A DNA stretch of 64,000 bases. Source: Peredibacter sp045999315 (lineage in GTDB: Bacteria > Bdellovibrionota > Bacteriovoracia > Bacteriovoracales > Bacteriovoracaceae). The notes under the pieces are model-generated. The model was given only the letters and a program-made list of their open reading frames with translations, was not told the DNA's origin and made no database searches. The stretch is from NCBI RefSeq assembly GCF_045999315.1, contig NZ_CP174607.1:2480001-2544000 (forward strand). Direction: 5' to 3'. Both the position numbers and the translations under genes were made by a program. Below, one piece after another: positions 7,493 to 14,692 of this stretch; the first letter of the stretch is position 1, and each line of letters begins with the position of its first letter.

Positions 7493-8125
7493 ATGCATAA
7501 GAATCTCATTGAATTGAATCATCCGTTACTCTTACACAAGCTTGGTTACCTACGTGATAAAACCACGTACTCAAATGAATTTAGAAATCTCATCACTGAA
7601 GTTTCAAAGCTTCTGGCCTATGAAGCGATGAGAGACTGGAAAGATATGGATGCGGTTCGTGTGGAGACACCGATTGCTCCTACAAAAGTTGATCGCATTA
7701 TCAACCCTCCGGTGGCGGTGGCGATTCTTCGCGCTGGTAACGGGATGCTGGATGGGGTCCTTTCGATGATTCCTATCGCTTCTGCGGGCTTCATCGGGAT
7801 CTACCGCGATAAGTTCATTCAGAATACTGTAGAGTACTACTTTAAGCTTCCAGCGGACGTGAAGGGTCGAGAAATTCTATTGTGTGACCCTCTGATCGCC
7901 ACTGCGGACACCATGATTGCGGCCATTGATCGTCTAAAAAGTTATCACGTGGGACCCATAAAAGTGCTCTCAATTTTGACATCTGAACATGCTCTAAAAA
8001 GACTTGAGCATTTTCATCCGGATGTTAAAGTCTTCGCTCTAAATGTCGAGAAGGAAATGACTGAGAACGGATACCTTGTTCCAGGTCTAGGAGATGCAGG
8101 TGACCGACTCTACCAAACCAAGTAA
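7493..8125 (+). CDS. upp: Uracil phosphoribosyltransferase (URC6-like)
   Basis: This 210-residue protein makes UMP from uracil and PRPP. ILRAGNGMLDG matches the flexible-loop region and GYLVPGLGDAGDRLYQT is the uracil-binding C-terminus of Upp. The PRPP loop at about residue 132 reads DPLIATADTM, where standard Upp has DPMLATGGS/T, so two glycines are replaced. This may mark a URC6-type branch. It starts 10 nt after DUF1688 with GGGGATAAAGT upstream. In the inferred pathway it primes uracil as a nucleotide before ring opening. Confidence 0.88.
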   Translation: MHKNLIELNHPLLLHKLGYLRDKTTYSNEFRNLITEVSKLLAYEAMRDWKDMDAVRVETPIAPTKVDRIINPPVAVAILRAGNGMLDGVLSMIPIASAGFIGIYRDKFIQNTVEYYFKLPADVKGREILLCDPLIATADTMIAAIDRLKSYHVGPIKVLSILTSEHALKRLEHFHPDVKVFALNVEKEMTENGYLVPGLGDAGDRLYQTK

Positions 8126-8732
8126 AACATTTATTCTAGGTGTTGCCGGCGGCTCAGGCTCCGGCAAAACCTATTTCGCCAAAGCTCTTCACCGGGCCTT
8201 GGGTGATCAAGCGACGATTGTCTATCAAGACAATTTCTATATTGATCAGTCTCATCGCTTTGATCATGATGGAGGATCGGTGAACTTCGATCACCCGGAG
8301 AGTCTGGACTTAAAGCTTCTGGCCCAGTGTTTGGGCGAGCTTAAAACCGGATCTGTTACCAATATTCCCATCTATGATTTCGTTACTCATTCCCGCAAAA
8401 AAGAACAATTAAAAGTCGGACCCGCAAAAATCGTGATTGTGGATGGTATTCTTATTTTCCACCCGGACTATTTGCGAGCGCAGTTCGATGAAATGATCTT
8501 TTTTGATACCCCAGAGTCGCTACGTTACGCCCGACGCCTGGAAAGGGACGTAAAAGAGCGTGGACGGACTCCGGAGGGTGTTGAGGCCCAGTTCTTAAAG
8601 CAGGTAAAACCCATGCACGATGAGTTCGTAGAACCATCTAAGCACCATGCCCATTCCATCGTGAAGGACCTGGACGATTACTACGAGTATTTTGATTCTT
8701 ATAAAGCAAAGCTTTTAAAAATTATTGGATAA
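8100..8732 (+). CDS. udk: Uridine kinase
   Basis: A P-loop kinase of about 211 residues: GVAGGSGSGKT Walker A near the N-terminus, YQDNFYID and FDHPESLD (nucleoside-binding regions of Udk), VDGILIF, and an arginine-rich lid RRLERDVKERGR. It phosphorylates uridine/cytidine. I prefer the GTG at 8100 because AGGAG ends 6 nt before it; the ATG at 8094 directly abuts that AGGAG. Either way the gene starts inside upp, so it is co-translated. Its place in the operon lets uridine enter the same UMP pool as uracil. Confidence 0.88.
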   Translation: MTDSTKPSKTFILGVAGGSGSGKTYFAKALHRALGDQATIVYQDNFYIDQSHRFDHDGGSVNFDHPESLDLKLLAQCLGELKTGSVTNIPIYDFVTHSRKKEQLKVGPAKIVIVDGILIFHPDYLRAQFDEMIFFDTPESLRYARRLERDVKERGRTPEGVEAQFLKQVKPMHDEFVEPSKHHAHSIVKDLDDYYEYFDSYKAKLLKIIG

Positions 8733-8759
8733 CCCTTATAATCTTCATAGGAGATTCCT

Positions 8760-9974
8760 ATGAAGATTATCATTCCTCTCGTTCTCATTTCATTTTCCTC
8801 TTTTGCCACTACCCTTGAACCCGTAAATACAGATTACGACTACCAGAATGCTCCCGAATATCAGGCGATCATGACTAAGCTCAAAGAGTTTGGTGACTTC
8901 ACTAAAAAAGAAGGGCCCGCTCCAGCACCAGCTCCTGCGAAAACTCTCTCAAAAGGGGAGCAGGCAGTTGAAGAAGCAAAGGCCCGAAATCGCGCCATTA
9001 TCGCGGCCCAAACCAAGGCAGAAAAAGAAGCGGTAGATAAGAACCGTGACATGACCGAGCTTCAAAAGTGGAAGCTGGAAGAAAAGAAAACCTTAGAGGC
9101 CTGGAAGAAAGAGTCCCGGGATCAGCTCAATGCCTGGAAACGCGAACAGGAAATCTTCCTGGGACGAATCAAGGTCTATAAAGAAAACACTTTTGAGCTA
9201 CCAGTTAAACAAGAAAAAATCGTAGAGAAGAAAGTCCCTGTGGAAGTTCTTCCAGATGTACACATTGTCCATTCAGCTTTTGCTGTTCCAGTGCGCGATC
9301 AGTGGAACCGCCCGACTTGTTCGGCCTTTGCTGGTGTTCGTGTGGTGGAAATTCTTCTCGCTCAAAACAGTGTCACCAGAGATCTCTCTGAACAATATCT
9401 CTATTGGGCAAGTAAGCCCAAGTGCTACAGCTCTCCATGCTCAGAGAAAGGTTCATGGATCACTCCCGCTTATAAACACTCACAAGAGCAAATGACGGTA
9501 GATATCCCTCAGGAGTCGGAGTGCGGTTATAATGGTCAACCAGTGGAAAATAATGAGACCCAACTTCCGCTTAAGGCCACTTGTAAAAGTGGTGTGACTA
9601 AAATTTTAAATTACTCGGAACTTAAAACTCTTGCTGAAACAGTGGAAAGTCTTAAAAAGAACATTCCGGTTGTCATGGCCGCAAAACTTTCGGAAAATTT
9701 TTATAAGAACCAGGGTCTCGTGACTTTGAATGATGCTCAAGGTGGAGTGGCAAAACTTGATGCTCATTCTATGGGACATGCCTTTGTGGGAGTGGGAGTC
9801 ATTGAGCTTCCGGAAAAACTAAAAGCGACCGAAGGAAACTACTGTATCGTAGTGGCCAACAGTTGGGGCAAAGGGTGGGGGGCCGGCGGTTACTCTTGCC
9901 TGACAGAGAATTGGCTCACAAAATTCAGACAGAAATCTCCTTTTGTGGCCGTGAATAAAATTTCAGTGGAGTAA
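8760..9974 (+). CDS. Exported papain-like (C1A) cysteine protease
   Basis: This 404-residue protein has a signal peptide. A Lys/Glu/Ala-rich stretch from about 40 to 150 (repeated WKLEEKK, AWKKE, AWKRE) is probably coiled coil. The protease domain follows. The catalytic residues are visible: Cys187 in DQWNRPTCSAF, His340 in SMGHAFVGVG and Asn367 in VANSWGKGWGAGGY. The oxyanion Gln precedes the Cys as in papain. Six or more further Cys suggest disulfides. No classical propeptide motif is obvious; the charged helix could serve as one. TAGGAG lies 6 nt before the ATG. Likely target: extracytoplasmic or prey protein (inference). Confidence 0.85.
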   Translation: MKIIIPLVLISFSSFATTLEPVNTDYDYQNAPEYQAIMTKLKEFGDFTKKEGPAPAPAPAKTLSKGEQAVEEAKARNRAIIAAQTKAEKEAVDKNRDMTELQKWKLEEKKTLEAWKKESRDQLNAWKREQEIFLGRIKVYKENTFELPVKQEKIVEKKVPVEVLPDVHIVHSAFAVPVRDQWNRPTCSAFAGVRVVEILLAQNSVTRDLSEQYLYWASKPKCYSSPCSEKGSWITPAYKHSQEQMTVDIPQESECGYNGQPVENNETQLPLKATCKSGVTKILNYSELKTLAETVESLKKNIPVVMAAKLSENFYKNQGLVTLNDAQGGVAKLDAHSMGHAFVGVGVIELPEKLKATEGNYCIVVANSWGKGWGAGGYSCLTENWLTKFRQKSPFVAVNKISVE

Positions 9975-9977
9975 TGA

Positions 9978-10523
9978 ATGACGATTCGACTTGAGTCAAA
10001 AAGATTGTACTACGAGCATTTGGAAGAAAAACATTTCGAGGGCTTTTGTCGCCAGGAAAGTGATCCTGAGGTGATGAAATATATTCGAGCTGCCTCGGAG
10101 GACAGGGAAGCTGCCCGAAAAAAATTCAATGATTATCTTTCTTATATGAGTGCCCACCCTAAACTAGGGATGTTCGCGGTCTTTGAGAAAGAAACACAAA
10201 ATCAGATTGGATTAGGTGTTCTGTTTCATATTGAGATGAAGCCAGAGACAGGACGTTATGAAGTTGGATACCGCTTTGACCAAACTTCCTGGGGAAAAGG
10301 ATACGCCACAGAACTGACGCATCGTCTTCTGCAGTACGGGTTTTATGAATTAGGACTAAAAGAAATTTGCGGAACCACTGATCCTAAAAACCTTGTATCA
10401 CAAAAAGTTCTCATGAAGGCCGGCATGAAGAACATGGGGATCACCACTGAATTTCGTACTGGAAGCCAATTCTTTGTCCTTAACCGCGACGAATATCACC
10501 CCTCGGATGATTATAAATCTTAG
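9978..10523 (+). CDS. GNAT-family N-acetyltransferase (RimJ/RimL type)
   Basis: This 181-residue protein has the Acetyltransf_3 layout: RLxxExLxxxHFEGF at the start, then EVGYRFDQTSWGKGYATE (acetyl-CoA pyrophosphate loop, Q/R-x-x-G-x-G/A) and KNLVSQKVLMKAGMKNMG (the conserved N...S..V..K.GF-type helix). It transfers acetyl from acetyl-CoA to an amine, often an N-terminal or antibiotic amine; the acceptor is unknown. It starts 3 nt after the protease stop, with GGAG inside that stop region, so the two are probably one transcript. Confidence 0.85.
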   Translation: MTIRLESKRLYYEHLEEKHFEGFCRQESDPEVMKYIRAASEDREAARKKFNDYLSYMSAHPKLGMFAVFEKETQNQIGLGVLFHIEMKPETGRYEVGYRFDQTSWGKGYATELTHRLLQYGFYELGLKEICGTTDPKNLVSQKVLMKAGMKNMGITTEFRTGSQFFVLNRDEYHPSDDYKS

Positions 10524-10752
10524 TTGAAGAGTGACGTGGCCCTTTTTGTTTTCTATCTCGTGGATGGTTGTGAATTGGCGAACGATCCACGTGGGGTTTT
10601 CTCACTAACGCGTAAGCATAATGGTGATGGTGAAATAAGGGCGAATGTCTCACTTTGGTGTTGCGATCTGGGAGTTGATTAAGAACTGATGTGAAGCGAC
10701 CAAGGATTGAGCTCACAGCGGCCTTTAATTTATGAATGATTTTCAGTTTCAT
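10480..10752 (-). CDS. Possible small basic protein, His/Arg/Pro-rich
   Basis: This is a 90-residue frame opposite the otherwise empty stretch after the GNAT gene, overlapping that gene's 3' end by 44 nt. GAGG lies 4 nt before the ATG at 10752. The N-terminus (KLKIIHKLKAAVSSILGRF) is a cationic amphipathic helix. The rest has HHHH and two related HNHPRD/YNHPRG segments. No family is recognised. It could be a chance open frame; the good ribosome-binding site is the main support. Confidence 0.33.
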   Translation of the reverse strand: MKLKIIHKLKAAVSSILGRFTSVLNQLPDRNTKVRHSPLFHHHHYAYALVRKPHVDRSPIHNHPRDRKQKGPRHSSTKIYNHPRGDIRRG

Positions 10753-10893
10753 AGGACCTCGACTTTTTAACTTCATGTTCTATTTTCCTAGAGATAAATG
10801 TCTTTTGAGAACAGTGCAAAACCTCAACGCACAAGGTTTTTCCGGAATCATTTACTTCTCTCAAGTTTATCTATGACATTCATCATTTTCTGA
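10524..10893. other. Intergenic stretch after the GNAT gene
   Basis: About 430 nt separate the GNAT gene from the universal stress protein gene. The only open frame of note is the minus-strand 90-codon candidate (10480-10752). CGTGGAT (10559) pairs with ATCCACG (10585) across a 19-nt loop. The right end carries the FNR-like box and promoter of the next gene. I see nothing else. Confidence 0.5.
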
Positions 10894-10909
10894 CCTGATC
10901 AGCATCAGG
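10894..10909 (+). promoter_or_regulatory. FNR/CRP-family operator before the universal stress gene
   Basis: CCTGAT-CAGC-ATCAGG is a perfect 6+6 palindrome with a 4-nt spacer, the geometry of an FNR/DNR box (TTGAT-N4-ATCAA). If the -10 is TGATAT at 10933-10938, the site centre (10901.5) falls near -41.5, the class II activator position. A Crp/Fnr regulator is encoded just downstream on the other strand. Confidence 0.6.
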
Positions 10910-10957
10910 GGAGATTTCATCTGTTTCTGTCATGATATTCCTATCAGGAGACTGTTT

Positions 10958-11410
10958 ATGGAATTCGGAAAAAGTGTCGTGGTTGCCGTAGATATCGCCA
11001 AAGAAGCGAGAGGTCGTTTTGATGAATTGAAAGAAATTCATTTTTCTCCAGGATCAGATGTTCATCTGGTCTATGTCTTTCAGGAAATCGGTTTTAATTT
11101 TGCGATAGATGCCTATAGCATGGCCTATCCCCTGGCCGATGACAGGCTCGCGATTGAAAAATCCGTCAATGATGCTTTAAAGAAGTTAGGTAAAGAGGTC
11201 CTACCCAAAGACGTAAAGGTCCACACTCATTGTGTGTTTAGTGAGAATCAGAAAGAAAAGCTTTGTGAGGTGGCCCAGGAGATAAAGGCGGATGTGGTGA
11301 TTCTTGCGGCCAGAAAACGTCATGGGATCTTTGAAAGCTCATTTGCTCAATATATGCTCAAGCACTCAGATAAAAGTCTTCTCATTCTAAAAGACCGGCA
11401 ATCTGCCTGA
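10958..11410 (+). CDS. Universal stress protein family
   Basis: This 150-residue single UspA-like domain has a KSVVVAVD first strand, VHLVYVFQE second strand and DVVILAARKRHGIF. The usual ATP-binding signature G-x2-G-x9-G-S/T is absent (KRHGIFESSFAQYMLKHS instead), so nucleotide binding is doubtful. It is cytoplasmic. AGGAG lies 7 nt before the ATG. The FNR-like box upstream suggests induction by an Fnr/Crp-type regulator, probably the convergent neighbour, whose 3' end overlaps this gene by 29 nt. Confidence 0.8.
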   Translation: MEFGKSVVVAVDIAKEARGRFDELKEIHFSPGSDVHLVYVFQEIGFNFAIDAYSMAYPLADDRLAIEKSVNDALKKLGKEVLPKDVKVHTHCVFSENQKEKLCEVAQEIKADVVILAARKRHGIFESSFAQYMLKHSDKSLLILKDRQSA

Positions 11411-11999
11411 GGGTTTTTTCGTCCTTAATATAAAAGGTCTTATCAATCTCAGTGATAAGACCTTGCTCTTTAAAATCACTAATAACTCTGATGGCCGTCT
11501 CGTTGGCAGTTCCAATCATGGAAGCGATTTCTTCCCGGGACAAATGAAGGCGAATGCAATGGTCTTCACCGTAGATTTTATTCATCATTAAAAAGTATTC
11601 CGCCAATCTCTCTTTCACGTTCTTTTTAACCAGAACAGAGTTGCGATTTAAGGCATCGTCGAGTTCATGGGAAAGGCGAAGGAGAGTATCAATGGCGATC
11701 TCTGGATTTTTGACGAAAAGATCTTCAATCGTTTTATGTTCAATGAAATAGCATTCAGTGTCTTCCAGGGCCTTGGCGCTTTCGAGATTCATTTTATTTT
11801 TAAAAAGACTTCGATGCCCTAATAGGTCACCGGTCGTGGCGAGCCTTAGAATGTGCTCTTTACCTTCAAGGCCGTTAGTGAAGACTTTGACATGGCCCTG
11901 TTTAATCAGATAGATTCCGAAGGAAGACGTCCCTTCATGAAAGATGGTTTCACCTTTACGATAATGATGAGATCTCTCAGACATGAGGGCCTTCAGCAT
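11382..11999 (-). CDS. Crp/Fnr-family transcriptional regulator
   Basis: 205 residues. The N-terminal cyclic-nucleotide-binding-like beta roll (HYRKGETIFHEGTSSFGIYLIKQGHVKVF) is followed by a dimerisation helix and a winged HTH (LSREEIASMIGTANETAIRVISDFKEQGLI). The recognition helix has E and R in FNR-like positions (NETAIRV). No N-terminal cysteine cluster is present, so it is not an Fe-S FNR; the signal is unknown (haem, NO or nucleotide possible). GAGG lies 7 nt before the ATG. It sits tail-to-tail with the stress gene carrying the FNR-like box and head-to-head with dctA. Confidence 0.87.
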   Translation of the reverse strand: MLKALMSERSHHYRKGETIFHEGTSSFGIYLIKQGHVKVFTNGLEGKEHILRLATTGDLLGHRSLFKNKMNLESAKALEDTECYFIEHKTIEDLFVKNPEIAIDTLLRLSHELDDALNRNSVLVKKNVKERLAEYFLMMNKIYGEDHCIRLHLSREEIASMIGTANETAIRVISDFKEQGLITEIDKTFYIKDEKTLRQIAGLLE

Positions 12000-12069
12000 T
12001 CGTCACCTCGCATTCTGATTCATATTTTAGTTTGTCCTTCTTAATATTTATTCATGCCCTGAACAAATG

Positions 12070-12098
12070 TTGTAAAAAGTTGAGCTCTTTGGGATTAT
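12070..12098 (+). promoter_or_regulatory. dctA promoter, probably leaderless
   Basis: TTGTAA (12070-12075), a 17-nt spacer and GATTAT (12093-12098) lie so that transcription should start at about the ATG (12105). No Shine-Dalgarno precedes the ATG. Confidence 0.55.
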
Positions 12099-12104
12099 AA
12101 ATTT

Positions 12105-13352
12105 ATGAAATTTTTTAAAAGTCTTTATCTTCAGGTTTTATTTGGGATTGCTCTAGGCATAACACTGGGTCTTGTATCACCGGATCACGCGGTGAAAATG
12201 AAGATCCTCGGAGACAGTTTCATTGCGTTGTTAAAAATGCTGATTGGCCCAATCATTTTTACAACTGTGGTTTTGGGAATTTCTCATTCTGGTGATATGA
12301 AAAAAGTAGGAAGAGTAGGCGGTAAGGCCATTTTATATTTTGAGACCATCTCAAATATTGCACTCGCCTTAGGTCTTGTGGCGGTGAATGTGTTTAAACC
12401 GGGCAAAGGCTTCAATGTGGGTCCTGCTACTTTGGACTCTGGTCCGATTGCTGAGTATGCGAAGAAGGCCGAGACTTCTTCTATGTGGGACTTTCTCTTC
12501 AGTATCATTCCTAAGACCTTTACTGATGCCTTTACCAGTAACGGAAATGTCCTACAGATTCTTTTTATTGCTCTTCTTTTTGGTTATGGACTTACTCATG
12601 TGGGAGAGAAGGGCAAGGTCGTAAGAGAATTTTTCGAGGGACTTTCCCAGATCTTATTTAAGATCGTTCACTTTCTCATGCTCTTTGCTCCTATCGGTGC
12701 TTTTGGTGCCATGGCCTTTACCATTGGAAAATACGGTGTGGAGTCACTGGCCCCCTTGGCCTCACTTATGGGAGTTTTTTATCTCACATGTATCGTCTTC
12801 ATTGTGATTGTCCTTGGTCCCATTGCCAGATACTGTGGCTTCAGCATCTTTAAATACGTTAAGTACATTCGCGAGGAACTTTTTACGGTGCTGGGAACTT
12901 CTTCTTCCGAAAGTGTTCTTGCTCCCATGATGGAAAAGTCTGAGCGTTTAGGATGTTCAAAGTCAGTGGTGGGACTGGTCATACCTACGGGCTATTCTTT
13001 TAATCTTGATGGAACAAATATTTATCTCACTATGGCCGCGGTGTTTGTGGCCCAGGCCTTAAATATTGATCTCACCATTGGCCAGCAACTAAGTCTTCTT
13101 CTCGTGGCCACGGTAACTTCGCAAGGAGCTTCCGGAGTTACAGGTGCGGGCTTTATTACTCTCGCTGCGACACTGGCCGTGGTTCCGTCAGTTCCGGTGG
13201 CGGGCCTTGCCCTGATCTTTGGTATTGATCGCTTTATGTCTGAGGCCCGTGCCCTTACGAACACAATTGGAAATGGGGTTGCGACGATTGTGATTTCTCG
13301 ATGGGAGAAGGAATTGGACGTAGAAAAGCTTAATCAGGAACTTAATCGTTAA
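12105..13352 (+). CDS. dctA: C4-dicarboxylate:cation symporter
   Basis: This 415-residue membrane protein belongs to the dicarboxylate/amino-acid:cation symporter (DAACS) family, with eight or so transmembrane segments and two re-entrant loops. Signatures: LIKMLIGP-like ALLKMLIGPIIFTTVVLGI, the serine-rich hairpin LGTSSSESVLAPMM, and GYSFNLDGTNIYLTMAAVF. Closest by eye to DctA (succinate, fumarate, malate uptake), with GltP-type glutamate transport as an alternative. No Shine-Dalgarno; the promoter puts the transcript start at the ATG. Divergent from the Crp/Fnr gene, 105 nt apart, so control by that regulator is plausible. Confidence 0.86.
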   Translation: MKFFKSLYLQVLFGIALGITLGLVSPDHAVKMKILGDSFIALLKMLIGPIIFTTVVLGISHSGDMKKVGRVGGKAILYFETISNIALALGLVAVNVFKPGKGFNVGPATLDSGPIAEYAKKAETSSMWDFLFSIIPKTFTDAFTSNGNVLQILFIALLFGYGLTHVGEKGKVVREFFEGLSQILFKIVHFLMLFAPIGAFGAMAFTIGKYGVESLAPLASLMGVFYLTCIVFIVIVLGPIARYCGFSIFKYVKYIREELFTVLGTSSSESVLAPMMEKSERLGCSKSVVGLVIPTGYSFNLDGTNIYLTMAAVFVAQALNIDLTIGQQLSLLLVATVTSQGASGVTGAGFITLAATLAVVPSVPVAGLALIFGIDRFMSEARALTNTIGNGVATIVISRWEKELDVEKLNQELNR

Positions 13353-14214
13353 AGAGTTTTTGGCTCTTTTCGATTTTCTCAAGATAGGCCATGGTGTCTT
13401 CTTCAGTCATCAGCTCTTTAGAGAAGACAGGGAACTGTGTTTCTAGTTTGCCCAGCACTCGATTAATCCGTTCTATGGTCTCAATGGAATTTTCCAGGGG
13501 TTGAACGAGATGAATTTTTTCCGGACACTCTCTTTTTAAAATGGCGACCGCGAGTTTCTGCGACTGCAAAGGACTATTGGTTCGATCTCTCATACTTAAA
13601 AAAATCTGTGCCAGTTTTTCGTGGACTTCATAGACCGCTTTTTCTCTTGTTAGCTTCTCAATCAGTTTCTGGTCCCGATAGCGAAAGGCAATAAGTGCAA
13701 TGGCAATGGAGATATAAATAAAACTGACTTGGGGCTCACTAGAGAGAACCACATTAGGAGAATTTGCCAGATCCAGGTGATACCAAATAAAGATATTCTG
13801 TGCGCAAACAAAAAGCATAAGAACGAGATTTACCCAATACGGGCCAGGGACCAAAAAGGCGAGGAGAAGTATTTGAATTTTTCCAGAGACAAATGGAATC
13901 CATTCTCGGCCGCTTAAAAGATAATCTATTTGGACCGACCAATTGAAATAGACATAGGGTAGAAACAGAATAACGTAGACTAAAACGCAGTTTCGTTTGT
14001 TCCAAATGTTCTTTTTTATGAAAAGGGCCATGAGCACAATAATGGCCATGACTAGATGAATGGTTCGCTCTATCACTTGTTTTGGAAAAACTTCCAGACT
14101 TAAAAAACGCCAGATGGCAATCGTTTGAACCAAGATGATGACGACGGCGAGAGTTAGAACAACGTTCCAGGAAGATGAGTTATGGGGCCTTAAATTTTTT
14201 AAATATTGAAGCAT
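13342..14214 (-). CDS. Membrane sensor-like protein lacking kinase domain
   Basis: This 290-residue protein has about six hydrophobic segments (residues 18-180), then a cytoplasmic helical region with EKLTREKAVYEVHEKLAQIFLSMRDRTNSPLQSQKLAVAIL. That region resembles a histidine-kinase dimerisation helix, but the H-box histidine is missing (MRDRTNSPL where H-D-L-x-x-P-L is usual). No ATPase domain follows. It lies 46 nt downstream of a receiver-only response regulator, so the pair may be a degenerate two-component system. It overlaps the dctA 3' end by 11 nt. Confidence 0.65.
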   Translation of the reverse strand: MLQYLKNLRPHNSSSWNVVLTLAVVIILVQTIAIWRFLSLEVFPKQVIERTIHLVMAIIVLMALFIKKNIWNKRNCVLVYVILFLPYVYFNWSVQIDYLLSGREWIPFVSGKIQILLLAFLVPGPYWVNLVLMLFVCAQNIFIWYHLDLANSPNVVLSSEPQVSFIYISIAIALIAFRYRDQKLIEKLTREKAVYEVHEKLAQIFLSMRDRTNSPLQSQKLAVAILKRECPEKIHLVQPLENSIETIERINRVLGKLETQFPVFSKELMTEEDTMAYLEKIEKSQKLFND

Positions 14215-14260
14215 CGTGGGAGATTAGCAATCGAAGAAAATCGCTTCAACTTAAGAATTT

Positions 14261-14623
14261 CTATATGGCCTGGAGGATTTTTTCAATGGTCTCAAGTTCC
14301 GCCGGTTTCTCTAAAACGGACACATTGGGCTCTCCAAGTTTGGCCTGTAGAAGAGGATAGTTACGAGCGTGACCAGTAAAAAAGACGATCTTCTTATCGA
14401 ATTTTTTTGATTTGACCCAGTCATAAGCATCAATTCCGTTCTTAACTCCTGCTCCCAAATTGATATCAAGAAAGACCAAGTCAAAATTCTCTTTTTTCAA
14501 ATCAATTTTTTGTAATTCATCAAAGGAATGGACGCAGGTTCCTTTAATTTCCAATTCATTGAAGATGGATGCCATCAAAACGCAGAGATCCTTGTCATCA
14601 TCTAAAAGTAAAACACTTTTCAT
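14261..14623 (-). CDS. Single-domain response regulator
   Basis: A 120-residue receiver domain with no output domain. The acidic pocket LLLDDDKD, phospho-acceptor Asp53 (VFLDINLG), Thr83 (FFTGHA) and Lys106 (LEKPAE) are all present, so phosphorylation should work. AAGGAT precedes the ATG. Its downstream partner lacks a kinase domain, so the phosphate donor must be elsewhere, for example one of the orphan hybrid-free kinases in this window. Confidence 0.85.
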   Translation of the reverse strand: MKSVLLLDDDKDLCVLMASIFNELEIKGTCVHSFDELQKIDLKKENFDLVFLDINLGAGVKNGIDAYDWVKSKKFDKKIVFFTGHARNYPLLQAKLGEPNVSVLEKPAELETIEKILQAI

Positions 14624-14692
14624 TTTTATCCTTGTCCCAAGTGTTAATTAGACGTTAACAATTCTTTTGTCCTCGTGCAATTTGAGAAGGTC

